Source of the DNA: Crocinitomicaceae bacterium
GTDB taxonomy: Bacteria; Bacteroidota; Bacteroidia; Flavobacteriales_D; Crocinitomicaceae
NCBI GenBank assembly: GCA_016719925.1
Contig: JADJYC010000011.1
Span: 1 to 64,000 of the forward strand
Direction of reading: 5' to 3'
DNA: 64,000 nt
Part shown: piece after piece, positions 1-9,366 of the stretch
How the letters are laid out: the number at the start of each line of letters is the position of its first letter
Position numbering within the stretch: position 1 is the first letter of the stretch
Position numbers and translations under genes: made by a program
Notes under the pieces: model-generated
Database searches by the model: none
What the model was told of the DNA's origin: nothing
Seen by the model: only the letters and a program-made list of their open reading frames with translations

Positions 1-2149
1 AATATTATTTACGTTGCCTTGTTCCGCTTTGCAAAAGAGCAAGGCATGGAGCAAGAAGTAAATATGCTTTACAACATGTTTCTTACCAACCAGTATGTGC
101 AAAATGAAGATAGTAAACTAAAGCTAAAACAAACGGATAACAATTCAAAAGCATTTTAAAGCTATTATGCTGGGAACCGAACGTGAGTTTGGCAGTTACT
201 CGAATGTGATTGAGAATTACAGCTTCTTCCGAAGTGTAATTAATACCGAAACTTTTCAGGATATCCTTAACGGATTAAAGCGTTTAATCTTCGTTGAAAT
301 TTCTTTGGAACGTGATAAAGATGACCCGCAACGAATTTTGAGAGTTTAAACTCTACAGGTTTGGAGCTTTCACAATCAGATTTAATTCGAAATTTTATTT
401 TGATGGATTTAGATCCAAAAGACCAAAAACAGAATCTTTGAACAAATCTGGAATCCAATTGAAGAGAATGCCAGGGATTTGGTGAAGCAAAAATCAATGG
501 TGTCGGATTACATTCGAGATTACTTAACCTTGAAGAATAAGAAGATTCCAAATAAAAACAGCGTCTACCTTGAATTTAAAAAATTGTATGCTAATAAAAA
601 GGACGCAGTTTATCATCAGGAATTAGAGAATATCAAATCGCTTTCAGTTCATTACAAAAAATTGATCAACCCTAACACAGTTGATGATGTCAACATCAAA
701 CGCGAATTAGAATATATAGCTCGTTTGGAAATCAATGTGGCTTACCCATTCCTGTTACAGGTTTTTGAAGATGCAGACAATGGCATGATTGATAATCAAA
801 CTTTACTAAAAATTCTTAAGCTCATTCAAAGTTATGTTTGGAGAAGATTCGTTGTAGGTCTTCCAACCAATGCATTAAACAAAATTTTCATGGTCTTATA
901 CGCTGAAATTGATTTTGAAGATTATTATAATTCGCTGGCAATTGCTTTAATGAAGAAAAAGGGGAGTTCTAAATTTCCAACAAATGAAGATTTGTTCACA
1001 GCCTTAAAAGACAAAGACCTTTATAATACGCAATCGAAGAACAGAAATTATTTATTTGAACTGTTGGAGAATCACAACAACAGAGAATATGTGAATACAT
1101 CAAGTTCGTTAATAACTATAGAACACATTTACCCACAGAATCCAAGTGAGAAGTGGCAAAATGAGTTGAGCCGAGAAGAGTTGAACACCTTTAAAGAGTA
1201 TAAGTTAAATACCATTGCCAACTTAACCCTTTCCGGAAATAACGGATTGTTGAGTAATAAATCATTCCAAGAAAGAAGGGAAATGAATAAAGATGGAGGT
1301 GAGCAAGGTTATAAATTCTCACGTCTGTGGTTAAATGTTTATTTAAATCAAATTGATACTTGGAACTTAGAAAATATGAAGAGCGCTTGGAATTATTTAT
1401 AAGCGATTTGTAGATATTTGGCAGTATCCTGACATAGTTATTCCGCAAACCGATGACGCAAGCGAACAAAATATTTTGATGCTGAATCACCGAAGCATCA
1501 AAAATTAGAATACTATTTTTGAAAACACGAAAGTAGAAGAGAACACAATTGCACAGATGTATTTTACGTGATAGCAAAACTATATGAGAAGAATCCTGAA
1601 TTACTATTATCGAATGACGTTGGATTAAAAATTACACGCAGTAAAGAAGATTTTCGTGCACCACAGGAATTGCTGAATGGCTATTTTATAGAATCTAATA
1701 TTGATAGTCCAACAAAATTTAGTTCACTAAAGCGTCTATTAACGCTATTTGAATTGGAAGATGAGCTTTCGATAAAATATGACGACGGTTCAGGAACTTC
1801 ACCCAATAGATTTGTTCTTAGAAGAAAAATTTTGGACTATGCTTCTGCCTAAAATGAGCGAAGTAACCTCTCTTTTGATAATATTTCACCTAATAAAGAC
1901 TCATGGTTGCAAGCAAGTTCGGGTGTAAGCGGTGTAACCTTCTTGTGCGCTGCAACTAAAAATGGCGTGCGCATCGAAGTGGTGCTTTCTACAAGTAATA
2001 AAGAAAGAAATAAAAATTATTTCCGTCAACTGGAAAGTAAGAAGCAAGAAATTGAACAAAGATTCGGGAGTGTATTGGATTGGCAAGAACTGCCCGATTA
2101 TAAATTAAGTGCAATATCAAAAGCAAATAAACAGCTTAGTATTTTTTAA
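1..2149 (+). CDS. GmrSD-type DUF262/DUF1524 restriction protein with DUF4268 tail, 5'-partial and frameshifted
   Basis: Family role: type IV-like restriction enzymes that cut modified DNA; the DUF262 part is an NTP-dependent domain and the DUF1524 part an HNH-like nuclease. The reading frame is open from base 1, so the N-terminus is outside the window. In-frame pieces join across breaks near 165, 347, 437, 1400, 1530 and 1850. Visible landmarks are RLIFVEISLERDKDDPQRI followed in another frame by FESLNSTGLELSQSDLIRNF (typical DUF262), then IEHIYPQNPSEKW and NTIANLTLSGNNG (the His-Asn nuclease core of DUF1524) near 1120-1250. The last piece, with NKERNKNYFRQLESKKQEIE, looks like DUF4268. At least six breaks in 2.1 kb mean either poor base calling or a true pseudogene. 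A terminator-like hairpin follows directly. Confidence 0.75.
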
Positions 2150-2151
2150 TG

Positions 2152-2183
2152 AGTCGGACTGGCCAGCGATGTCCGACTTTTTT
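2152..2183 (+). terminator. Rho-independent terminator after the GmrSD-type gene
   Basis: Perfect 8-bp stem agtcggac/gtccgact (2152-2159 with 2171-2178), 11-nt loop, then a run of T. It starts three bases after the stop codon of the restriction gene. Confidence 0.7.
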
Positions 2184-2249
2184 GTAGTCAAATGCCGAAA
2201 ATGATAAACGCTTTTGGCGATGAAATTAAAAGATTAAAAGCATGATAAT

Positions 2250-2579
2250 ATGCAATTGAATCAGCGAAATACTAGATTGAAAAAGATGAGTTTGAAAGTG
2301 CAAGAGTTTGGAATAAAGAAGATGAAAACGAAATGGGGCGCTTGCAACGAAGCAGCAAAACGCATTTGGTTAAATTTTGAATTAGTAAAGAAACCAATTG
2401 AATGTATTGAATTTATTGAATGTATTGAATATATTGTGGTGCATGAAATGGTTCATTTTAAAGAGCGAAATCATAACAACAAGTTTATCGCGTACATGAT
2501 TTATTTTTTACCAGAGTGGAAACAACTGAAGTCTGAGTTGAATAGGTTGCCGGTTAGTCATGTTGATTGGGCGTATTAA
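2250..2579 (+). pseudogene. YgjP/SprT-like metal-dependent hydrolase, C-terminal fragment
   Basis: The family is zinc metallopeptidase-like proteins of about 230 residues, often found beside type I restriction genes. Only about 105 residues remain here. They hold the characteristic KTKWGACN segment and the zinc motif HEMVH (an HExxH), then a family-like ending with LPEW and HVDWAY. The first half of the family is missing, so this is probably a gene remnant. An exact 16-nt repeat, attgaatgtattgaat, occurs at 2397-2412 and 2415-2430 (18-nt period) and gives the duplicated peptide ECIEFIECIEYI directly before the zinc motif. Its activity is doubtful. Confidence 0.65.
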
Positions 2580-2597
2580 TTATTTTTTATCGAATAA

Positions 2598-4179
2598 TTG
2601 AAAGAAATGTTATCCAAATTGAAGCACATATCGAAAGAAAATTTTCTTAAACTTATTCAAGAACGATTTTACGATTATGCCGTAGCAATTGCATCAAATA
2701 ATAGCGGTCTGTTTTTGCAAATAAGACAGTACGAACAGTTTCATGTCAGTGAATTAAAAAAGTTAGACAATTCTTCTAAATTATTCGGAACTGAGGTTTG
2801 GGGGTATGGTATTAATAGTATTTGCGACGGGAATGAAATTCATCATAGTATTGATGTTTCAGAATTAAAAAAACTTGATGAAAGAAATAAACACCTTTCC
2901 AATCAAAGATTTCTTTTTTCTGATTTTCAAAATAGAGCAAGAAAGTATTTGCATCAGCACATTTTGTATTGATCCTTGTCGCTCTGGCTTTAGTTCAAAT
3001 ATTAATTCAAAATTTGATTTAAAGAAATTCAGTAAAGCCGAAATACGCAAAAGAAATGATTTCTATTTCATTTATATCTTTTTTGAGGATTTAACCAAAC
3101 CAATTTATTTTTTACTGGACAATAAAATATCGGGACAGGATTTACATGGAAATCTTTTAGCCGAATATTATGTTCAGCAAATAGAAGATGCAGCGCAACA
3201 TTGCAAGAATCAAATAATGATCAGAAGAGTCGAAAAGAATTATTCAATATCCATCTTCAAGTAAATGGTATTAGTCAATTTCAGTATGCTTTAACTCGTA
3301 GTGATCTAGAAAAATTATTTGATGTTCAATCCAATGTTGAATTTATACGAATAGATGGTAAGAAAAGATTTACTTACAAGATTATACATCCTTCAAAATA
3401 TGTGATGCCAAGAAAGCGCTTAATAATGTTAATAAGGCTTATCTCAAGGATGAAATAAACAAATGGAAAAACAAAGCTATACAAAAAGGAAATTGATCTT
3501 TTAGAGTCACTAGGATACAATGTGACCCACGATTTTGATATTCCGGAACCGATCGGTTCCAAGAGCGAAGAACAAAAAAGCATTGAGCCAGTTTCTTCTA
3601 TAGCCATTAAACAAACAGAAAAACCAGAAATAAAGCAAACTTGGTTCTCAAATTGGTACGATTCAACCCATCCCTCTAACATCTGGCTTATTACGACAAT
3701 TATTGCGCTTGTAGGTGTAATTATTACCTGGTTTTCAATGCATTATTCTGAGGTAAAGACTAACCCTGATGGTTCTGCTATGAGTCCATTGGAAACAATA
3801 ACGAACAAAACTATCTCGGATAGTGCAATCGCGGGCAATAAAGAAATAGAGTTGCAAGAAGTGATAATTCCAGACTCCATGTCCTTTGTAAAAATCATGT
3901 CTGATCAAGTCTATGAGAATCGATCGATTACTCATGACGCGTCAGGTTTGATAGTTGGTAATGTCAGATTAGGTATTTCCAACGCGGACATGAAAATTAC
4001 TTCCGGGCCAGAAAGCTGAAATGCACAGAAATGTTGTGCCAGGTGACAATTGGGATTACTCATATGAATCTAACGAGTATAAATTGCAAATAGAATCACT
4101 TAACTACGCGAATGGCTATATTGGCATTGTTATATACAAAACCAATCGATCAGTAGTAAAATTACCTTCAGTGAACTAA
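2598..4179 (+). CDS. Unknown protein with a C-terminal membrane segment, frameshifted
   Basis: I do not recognise this gene. Pieces at 2598-2972, 2875-3264, 3201-3458, 3522-4019 and 4020-4179 read on from each other when single-base shifts are allowed, suggesting one protein of about 520 residues; two adjacent genes is also possible. The middle part is lysine-rich (KALNNVNKAYLKDEINKWKN) and likely helical. One clear membrane segment, WLITTIIALVGVIITWF, follows near 3680-3730, with about 150 residues after it. The peptide VSELKKLD occurs twice (near 2750 and 2860). The PD-(D/E)XK candidate begins 12 bases downstream, so the two may be co-transcribed. Confidence 0.4.
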
Positions 4180-4191
4180 CAAATTTAATAA

Positions 4192-4656
4192 ATGGAGAAT
4201 ATCCTATCCGAATCACAATTTGAAAACCATCTCAGAAATGACATTCTGGTTCCAATTCTGAATGATCTAACTGACTTTCATTTATACAACTTTAAAAAAG
4301 CTGTTGATGTCTTGATTGTAAAAAATGGCGAAGCTCCAAAATTGTTCTTTCTAGAAATCAAATACCATAAAAATTCACATGGTAGACTAGGGTTTGGGCA
4401 GGCGAGAGGAGCGGGATTTCAACCGGAAGTTTTAAGGAATAGAACTGATTATTTTGAAAACAATCTGCGTTGGATATTAGGGTGTGAAGATAGTGAGCAA
4501 TATTGGTTTGTGGATAACAATATAATACGCAGTTATTTTAATGGCGCTGCAGTAGGAGAAAAGTATAACGGAATCAAGTTAAGTTTTTTCCGAGAAGTTC
4601 CGTCGATTTCACTTGAAACCTTAGCAATTCAAATCAGAGCTTGGCTCATACACTAA
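4192..4656 (+). CDS. Small PD-(D/E)XK nuclease-like protein
   Basis: An intact 154-residue protein with no signal peptide or membrane segment, so cytoplasmic. The pattern D39 (KKAVDVLIV) followed by E55-I-K57 (LFFLEIKYH), with a helix after it containing GRLGFGQARGAGFQPE, fits the PD-(D/E)XK nuclease fold: an acidic residue on one strand, ExK on the next, then a helix with conserved Gln. The family includes restriction enzymes and other DNA-processing nucleases. It lies 12 bases downstream of the unknown membrane protein and 2 kb from the GmrSD-type gene, so a defence role is plausible. The assignment rests on motif geometry only; I do not recognise a named subfamily. Confidence 0.5.
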   Translation: MENILSESQFENHLRNDILVPILNDLTDFHLYNFKKAVDVLIVKNGEAPKLFFLEIKYHKNSHGRLGFGQARGAGFQPEVLRNRTDYFENNLRWILGCEDSEQYWFVDNNIIRSYFNGAAVGEKYNGIKLSFFREVPSISLETLAIQIRAWLIH

Positions 4657-5002
4657 ATAAAATTAGCCCCAGCTCCCGCGCATCCCAAAGCTCCCGGACC
4701 TTACGCGTGGTTAGGCAGGTCTTAAATGCTTACGACTACTACATCTCGGAACAACCCTTTCTCTCCGCTAAAATCAACTCCAATACTATACATAGTATCA
4801 GAATTTTCAAATTAATAAGCAACTAGGATTTGATCTTTCCAAAACACCAATCCAAAAACATCAACACTGTTTTTTATCACAAGATCACGAATTGTAACCG
4901 GCAAAAATCGGTTAGTATTTTTTTCAGAATTCCGACAAAAGAAAAAGAGACAACTCATTTATTTTTCTAAATAATCAGTTTGAAGCACGCTGAAAATTAA
5001 TT
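4657..5002. other. Intergenic stretch without a convincing gene
   Basis: About 350 bases follow the nuclease-like gene. A GC-richer patch near 4670-4735 stands out from the AT-rich surroundings but gives no recognisable protein. A weak hairpin (aaccg/cggtt at 4896-4913, then a T run) could end transcription. No RNA gene was recognised. Confidence 0.5.
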
Positions 5003-5033
5003 AAACCCTAACCCCAATAACACAAACATCATG
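5003..5033 (-). pseudogene. Tiny remnant of a SpoIIE phosphatase 3' end (copy A)
   Basis: On the minus strand the bases encode DVCVIGVRV and a stop codon, the exact ending of the SpoIIE phosphatases at 15.0 and 19.9 kb. Nothing upstream of it is phosphatase-like. A second, longer 3' end lies 124 bases further along. Confidence 0.6.
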
Positions 5034-5156
5034 CTTTTATACAAGTCGAAAGATTCCTCCTTCGTCGGAATCCCCGCCTGCACACAGTTTCGGTGGGCAG
5101 GGATGACGCTAGTGTGTTTCGTTCGTCTGATTCGACGTTCTTTCGTTCTTTCAAAA

Positions 5157-5337
5157 TTATATTCGGACTCCGATAACGCACACGTCATCGACCTGCTCCA
5201 AATCCCCCTTCCAATCAAAAAACGCTTTGCTCAATTTTTCTCTCTGCATTTCCATCGGATCATTGGCAATTGAAATCAAAAGTTCTTTCAATTTTTTATA
5301 CATGAATTTTTCCTTTCTCGCCGCCAAATTGATTGGT
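5157..5337 (-). pseudogene. Remnant of a SpoIIE phosphatase 3' end (copy B)
   Basis: The minus strand reads close to the last 60 codons of the phosphatases at 15.0 and 19.9 kb, ending GDLEQVDDVCVIGVRI and stop at 5157. Similarity stops abruptly near 5337, a short distance before the stop codon of the caspase gene at 5371. The start and catalytic core are absent. With copy A this gives two phosphatase tails side by side, best explained by repeated recombination among paralogues. Confidence 0.7.
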
Positions 5338-5370
5338 GTATTGAGAACTTGTCAAAACAAGAATTTTATC

Positions 5371-8211
5371 TCACCAAATTCGATAATCTAATGCATTATT
5401 CTCAATTCTCGATGTTGGATTTTGTCTACCATTTGACAATCTGTTGACCTCTGTTTGAACGTATTTCTGTATTTCTGAAACCGTAATTTGCAAATCGTTA
5501 TTCAAGTCGGCTTTTTTGTTTGTAAGGCCATCTATCAAACAATAAGTAAACAATCCATTTTGCCAAGTTGCAGATTCGATTGCAAACTCTACACCGCCAG
5601 CTGATGAGATAACTGTTGCACCTGTACCTTTCCTTAAGTCGGAGAATAAACTATTCATCAATTCTGTAGTACTCTTCAATCCAAGTTGATTTTTCTTATC
5701 CTCTACTGCTAAACCAACACTCCTAAAAACTATTTCATTTTGAGCGTCGAATTGGTTATCTGAAATTTGAATTTCGTCCTTATCCACTTCACCGCTGTGA
5801 CAAGTATCCATGAACAGTACTTTTTTTAGTGGTTTAATTCCATCACAATGATTCTAACATTTCATATGGAATACCTCGAGAAGCCGGAATTTGGAAATCC
5901 ATGTCGTATGAAGCAGATAATAATCGAAATTTTTATCAAGCACACCATGACCGGCGACAAAAATTATTACTTGGTCATTTATATCGGCATTAGCGAAAAA
6001 TTCCTTGACTAGAGATATATTTTCCAATGTGACTTGTTCATCAGTAAGCGTTTTGGAATGCACTTGATTAAAGAATTTTCCATTTGAAAATGCTGCATTT
6101 AGATCAAAGGCATCTTTTGAAGCATAGCTAAGGTTGTATCTACTGTCTCTGTATTTGCTGACGCCAATGCTCAACATGTAAAGATCTGGTTTTTGTTTAC
6201 CTGCAGTACACTCAAGCATCACTGTTTCTTTGTAACTCTCAGCACCAACTGCATTCAAAACGGATGCCTGGATTTTATTTTTTCCAAATGCCAGAGGCAC
6301 CAAAATTGTTGCGTTGAATGTTTGTGTAAACTTGTCTTTTAAGGATATGCCACCAGTGCCATAAATTGCCACATCATTCACCCAAATATTGATACGGTCA
6401 AGATTGTATTTTGAATCTTCGAGACGGAGATTCAAAACTAATTGTGTCGTGGTTGGTGATAATTGGCATTGACTCAAAATTTTCAATCGATAATTCTGGA
6501 ATGTGAAAATCATCTTTGAGCATTTCTTCAGAAAACCCCATTTTTTTTAGTCGTTTTAAATAAGCATTGTGATAAGCAGTGATTAGTGAAGTGTCTTCTG
6601 CATGAGTATTCAAGAGTACCAAGTCAGGTCTGTTATACTTTATGTCAAATTGCTGACGGTACGGTGTCCATCAACGACATAGTTCAACATATTGGTCATT
6701 GACCTGGCTCCCGCATAATAGCCATTTGGAAGTACAGTAACCGATTCAGTTCCTAAAATTATGAGTTGATAGACTGACGTTTTATTTTTATAATTGTAAC
6801 ATGCAAGTTGCCCAAATCCATCGGCCAGCATTAGAATAGAATCATTTAATACTTGAATAACAGAATATCCAACGTCATAATCAGTTTGAATTAATTCTTC
6901 ATCAATTTTTATTTCCGTTGGAAGTATAGACGAAATCTTTCCTTTATATTTAGTCCAACAAAGATTTGCACTTCTCCAATAATTAGCGTCTCCTCGATAA
7001 TCTGCCTCTTGATTTGAAATATTTTCGGTCATCCCATCAAAGCAGTTTGCAAATAAAATCTCATTCTGTTCGGTTGGCCATTCACTCCTTTGAAGTTTTG
7101 TCATACCAATCTTTGTATTCGAATATCAACTTGCAGGAGTCTTTGTACATTTTATAAATAAGTAGTTTTCTCTATTAAGGGTGTGAATGACATATTGGAT
7201 TGCTCGAAGTTATAATAACGTCATTAATTGGTTCGTTTAAGCTTGCTGTGATATCAATATTCTGTGAAATTAAACTAAAGCGATAGATGTCTCCGGTACT
7301 TTTATATAAAAATAGCATAGTCAGAGTTTGAACTGCAATGATTTGTCAATTCCACTTCGCGGTTCCTTGAATCAAAAACCTGCTTATAGAGGATTTTATC
7401 GTTGTTATAACAGTAAATTCCATCTGGTCGCAGAAAAATTATGAGTTGACCATTTTTAAAGGCAATTTGTTCAGTACTTGTGGATGGAATTATCTGATTA
7501 TAATTGTTAAAATAAATTGAATCGTTTTTATACAACTGTACTCTTGATTCCGAAAATTCCGTATCCCAAATAGTGTTTTGGCCTGATATCTGGGTAAGGG
7601 TCGTATCGCGCAAAGAGTCTAAAAAGTTCTCTTGCCTAATAATTTTTAAATCAGTGGATTCAAATTCTACGTATGTTTTAAAACTGTTATCGTTTGGTCG
7701 GTAAATATTACGGTAAATGATCGAAGAATCTGTAAAATCGATTAATTCAGGTTGAGGACCTCTCCAGGCATCTCGCCAATCAGGCTCATCTGTATATCCT
7801 GTTCTGGAAAGTAGGACTACTTTTAAACTCAATCAATTTGTAATGGTCGCTTGCCAAAAGCTTTATTATGAGCAGATGGTGATATGTAGGATTTCGCTGA
7901 ACGCTTGCATTCTCAATAAATGCAATTATTAGGGTATCGCCAAAATATTCCAGCTTTTCAGCGCGAACATGTTCCGGAATGATACAGATCGAATGAACCA
8001 ATCGCTTTGATTTCAGGTCAAATATGCTCAGGTTACCATTTTTACGAATTATTGCAATTTCTAAACGTTCATTGTTTACTGCAACCGATTTTATTGAACT
8101 GAAGTCGTCAATGTTCACAGAAAGTTGCCCACTCGAAAAGAGCGAGTGCAGTAAAGTTGAAATTGTGAAAAGCAACTTTTTGAATTCAATCTTTGAAATA
8201 AAATATCTCAT
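5371..8211 (-). CDS. Exported beta-propeller protein with C-terminal caspase (C14) domain, copy 1, frameshifted
   Basis: A caspase-like cysteine protease fused behind a repeat domain, about 947 residues in all. Pieces: 7786-8211, 7302-7832, 6640-7104, 6398-6622, 5854-6513 and 5371-5811. The N-terminus (MRYFISKIEFKKLLFTISTL...SGQ) looks like a Sec signal peptide, so the protein should leave the cytoplasm. About 600 residues of WD40/propeller-like strands follow (for example GNLSIFDLKSKRLVHSI). The protease domain begins near KPDLYMLSIGVSKYRDSRYN; the catalytic His is in FVAGHGVLD (about 5950) and the catalytic Cys in MDTCHSGEVD (about 5800). The last 146 residues are nearly identical to copy 2. 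The start overlaps the end of the upstream gene by 26 bases. Breaks lie at several points; function would need the frames restored. Confidence 0.75.
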
Positions 8212-9151
8212 CTGTAGTCTCGTCAGAAAGTTTTGACTGATTTTTCTTAATTAAACGAGTCTTGGTTAACTCAATTTTTTCAGAGTACTCGTTGCTGAGA
8301 TAACGGGCATGTTTGATATAACTGAACTTAAAAAATACCGTAATTGATATCCGCACTGTTATGATAATTGAAATGAAGGGCTGAAGAATTTTCACTTACC
8401 CACATGTAAGACAAAATACTTGCAGGCAAATTATTTGAAAATGTAACTAAAATGTATTCGTGTTCAATTATATTTTGCTCAGTTGTCCCTTGCTTCAAAT
8501 ATAATATCAGTCGCTCTTTGCTATGATCTATAATTTCAAAACGCAAATTATTTCGATCATCACGTGATTCTGGGCATGAGTAGCATGAGTCATAAGAATG
8601 AGAGAAATTGGATAAAATAATATTTTCAGAAGCTGCTATCGATATTTCAAAATTTGGAATCGTTCAATTGTATCGCATAATTGAAGTTTGTGTCTGGCGC
8701 ACTAGCAAACTGGTCAGCATCCTGATCAAACTCGAATCCGCCTTCTGACAAGCCTGACTTAGCTAAATTGTCAAAACTAATGTTCACAGAAATGGATGAA
8801 TCTGAGTGATTCAAAAAACCTTGAACATGAAATTTTTTAGAATTTATCCGCTTTCAATTATTTGAAAGTGGCCTGACTTATCATATTCGGTTTTGGCGGG
8901 AACTCCAAAAATCACGAGAAACATCTGCCCATAAACTGTTATAAGATATGTTGGACAATCGGCCTTCCGATCAAATTTGTAGGTTGATTTTGAGAAACTG
9001 TGAAATGAAGAATCGCTCTGATGGAAAATACCACGCTCATGAATAAGTTCTTTCGAAATAAATACTTACGATTTGAATTACTTAAATAGAATGGAACAGG
9101 GCTCACTCCGAGTGACTCAAATAAAAGTAAGTAGATTACGTTTTGCAACAT
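8186..9151 (-). CDS. Unknown protein upstream of caspase copy 1, frameshifted
   Basis: I do not recognise the product. Pieces at 8939-9151, 8328-8546 and 8186-8395 appear to belong to one minus-strand gene of roughly 320 residues with at least two frame breaks; the region between 8550 and 8939 is open only in short stretches. The first residues (MLQNVIYLLLFESLGVSP) are hydrophobic and could be a signal peptide. The ending EIELTKTRLIKKNQSKL...EIFYFKD overlaps the start of caspase copy 1, which is the same arrangement as the WG-repeat gene overlapping caspase copy 2, so the pair is probably translationally coupled. Confidence 0.4.
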
Positions 9152-9366
9152 AAATGTGCTTAGGTCAGCGACCCAAACTCAAAAGCTGTTTGGAGGTCAA
9201 CAACAATATTACTAAAATATAACGATTTCGAAACAGCAGACAAATTGTTTTTAAAAATTCTTTGTGGCGTTTGTACATGAATTTTTCTTCCCCCGCTGCC
9301 GCGAGGCAGGTTTTTTACCACTGAATTGATCTAAGCATTGAAAACTTATTAAACAACAAACTTATC
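9152..9366 (-). other. Gap with a SpoIIE-tail remnant and a palindromic repeat
   Basis: Downstream of caspase copy 2, bases around 9273-9335 resemble the phosphatase 3' region seen at 15,185 and 5,300 (shared ttgtacatgaatttttc-like stretch, then gaattgat). This match is split by a GC-rich palindromic repeat at 9292-9312. The rest of the gap shows no gene. Confidence 0.45.
9292..9312. repeat. Short GC-rich palindromic repeat
   Basis: Contains ctgccgcgaggcagg, a self-complementary core. Its reverse complement (aacctgcctcgcggcagcggg) is nearly the same as 24780-24802 inside the HipT coding sequence, so it is a dispersed element. Confidence 0.6.
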
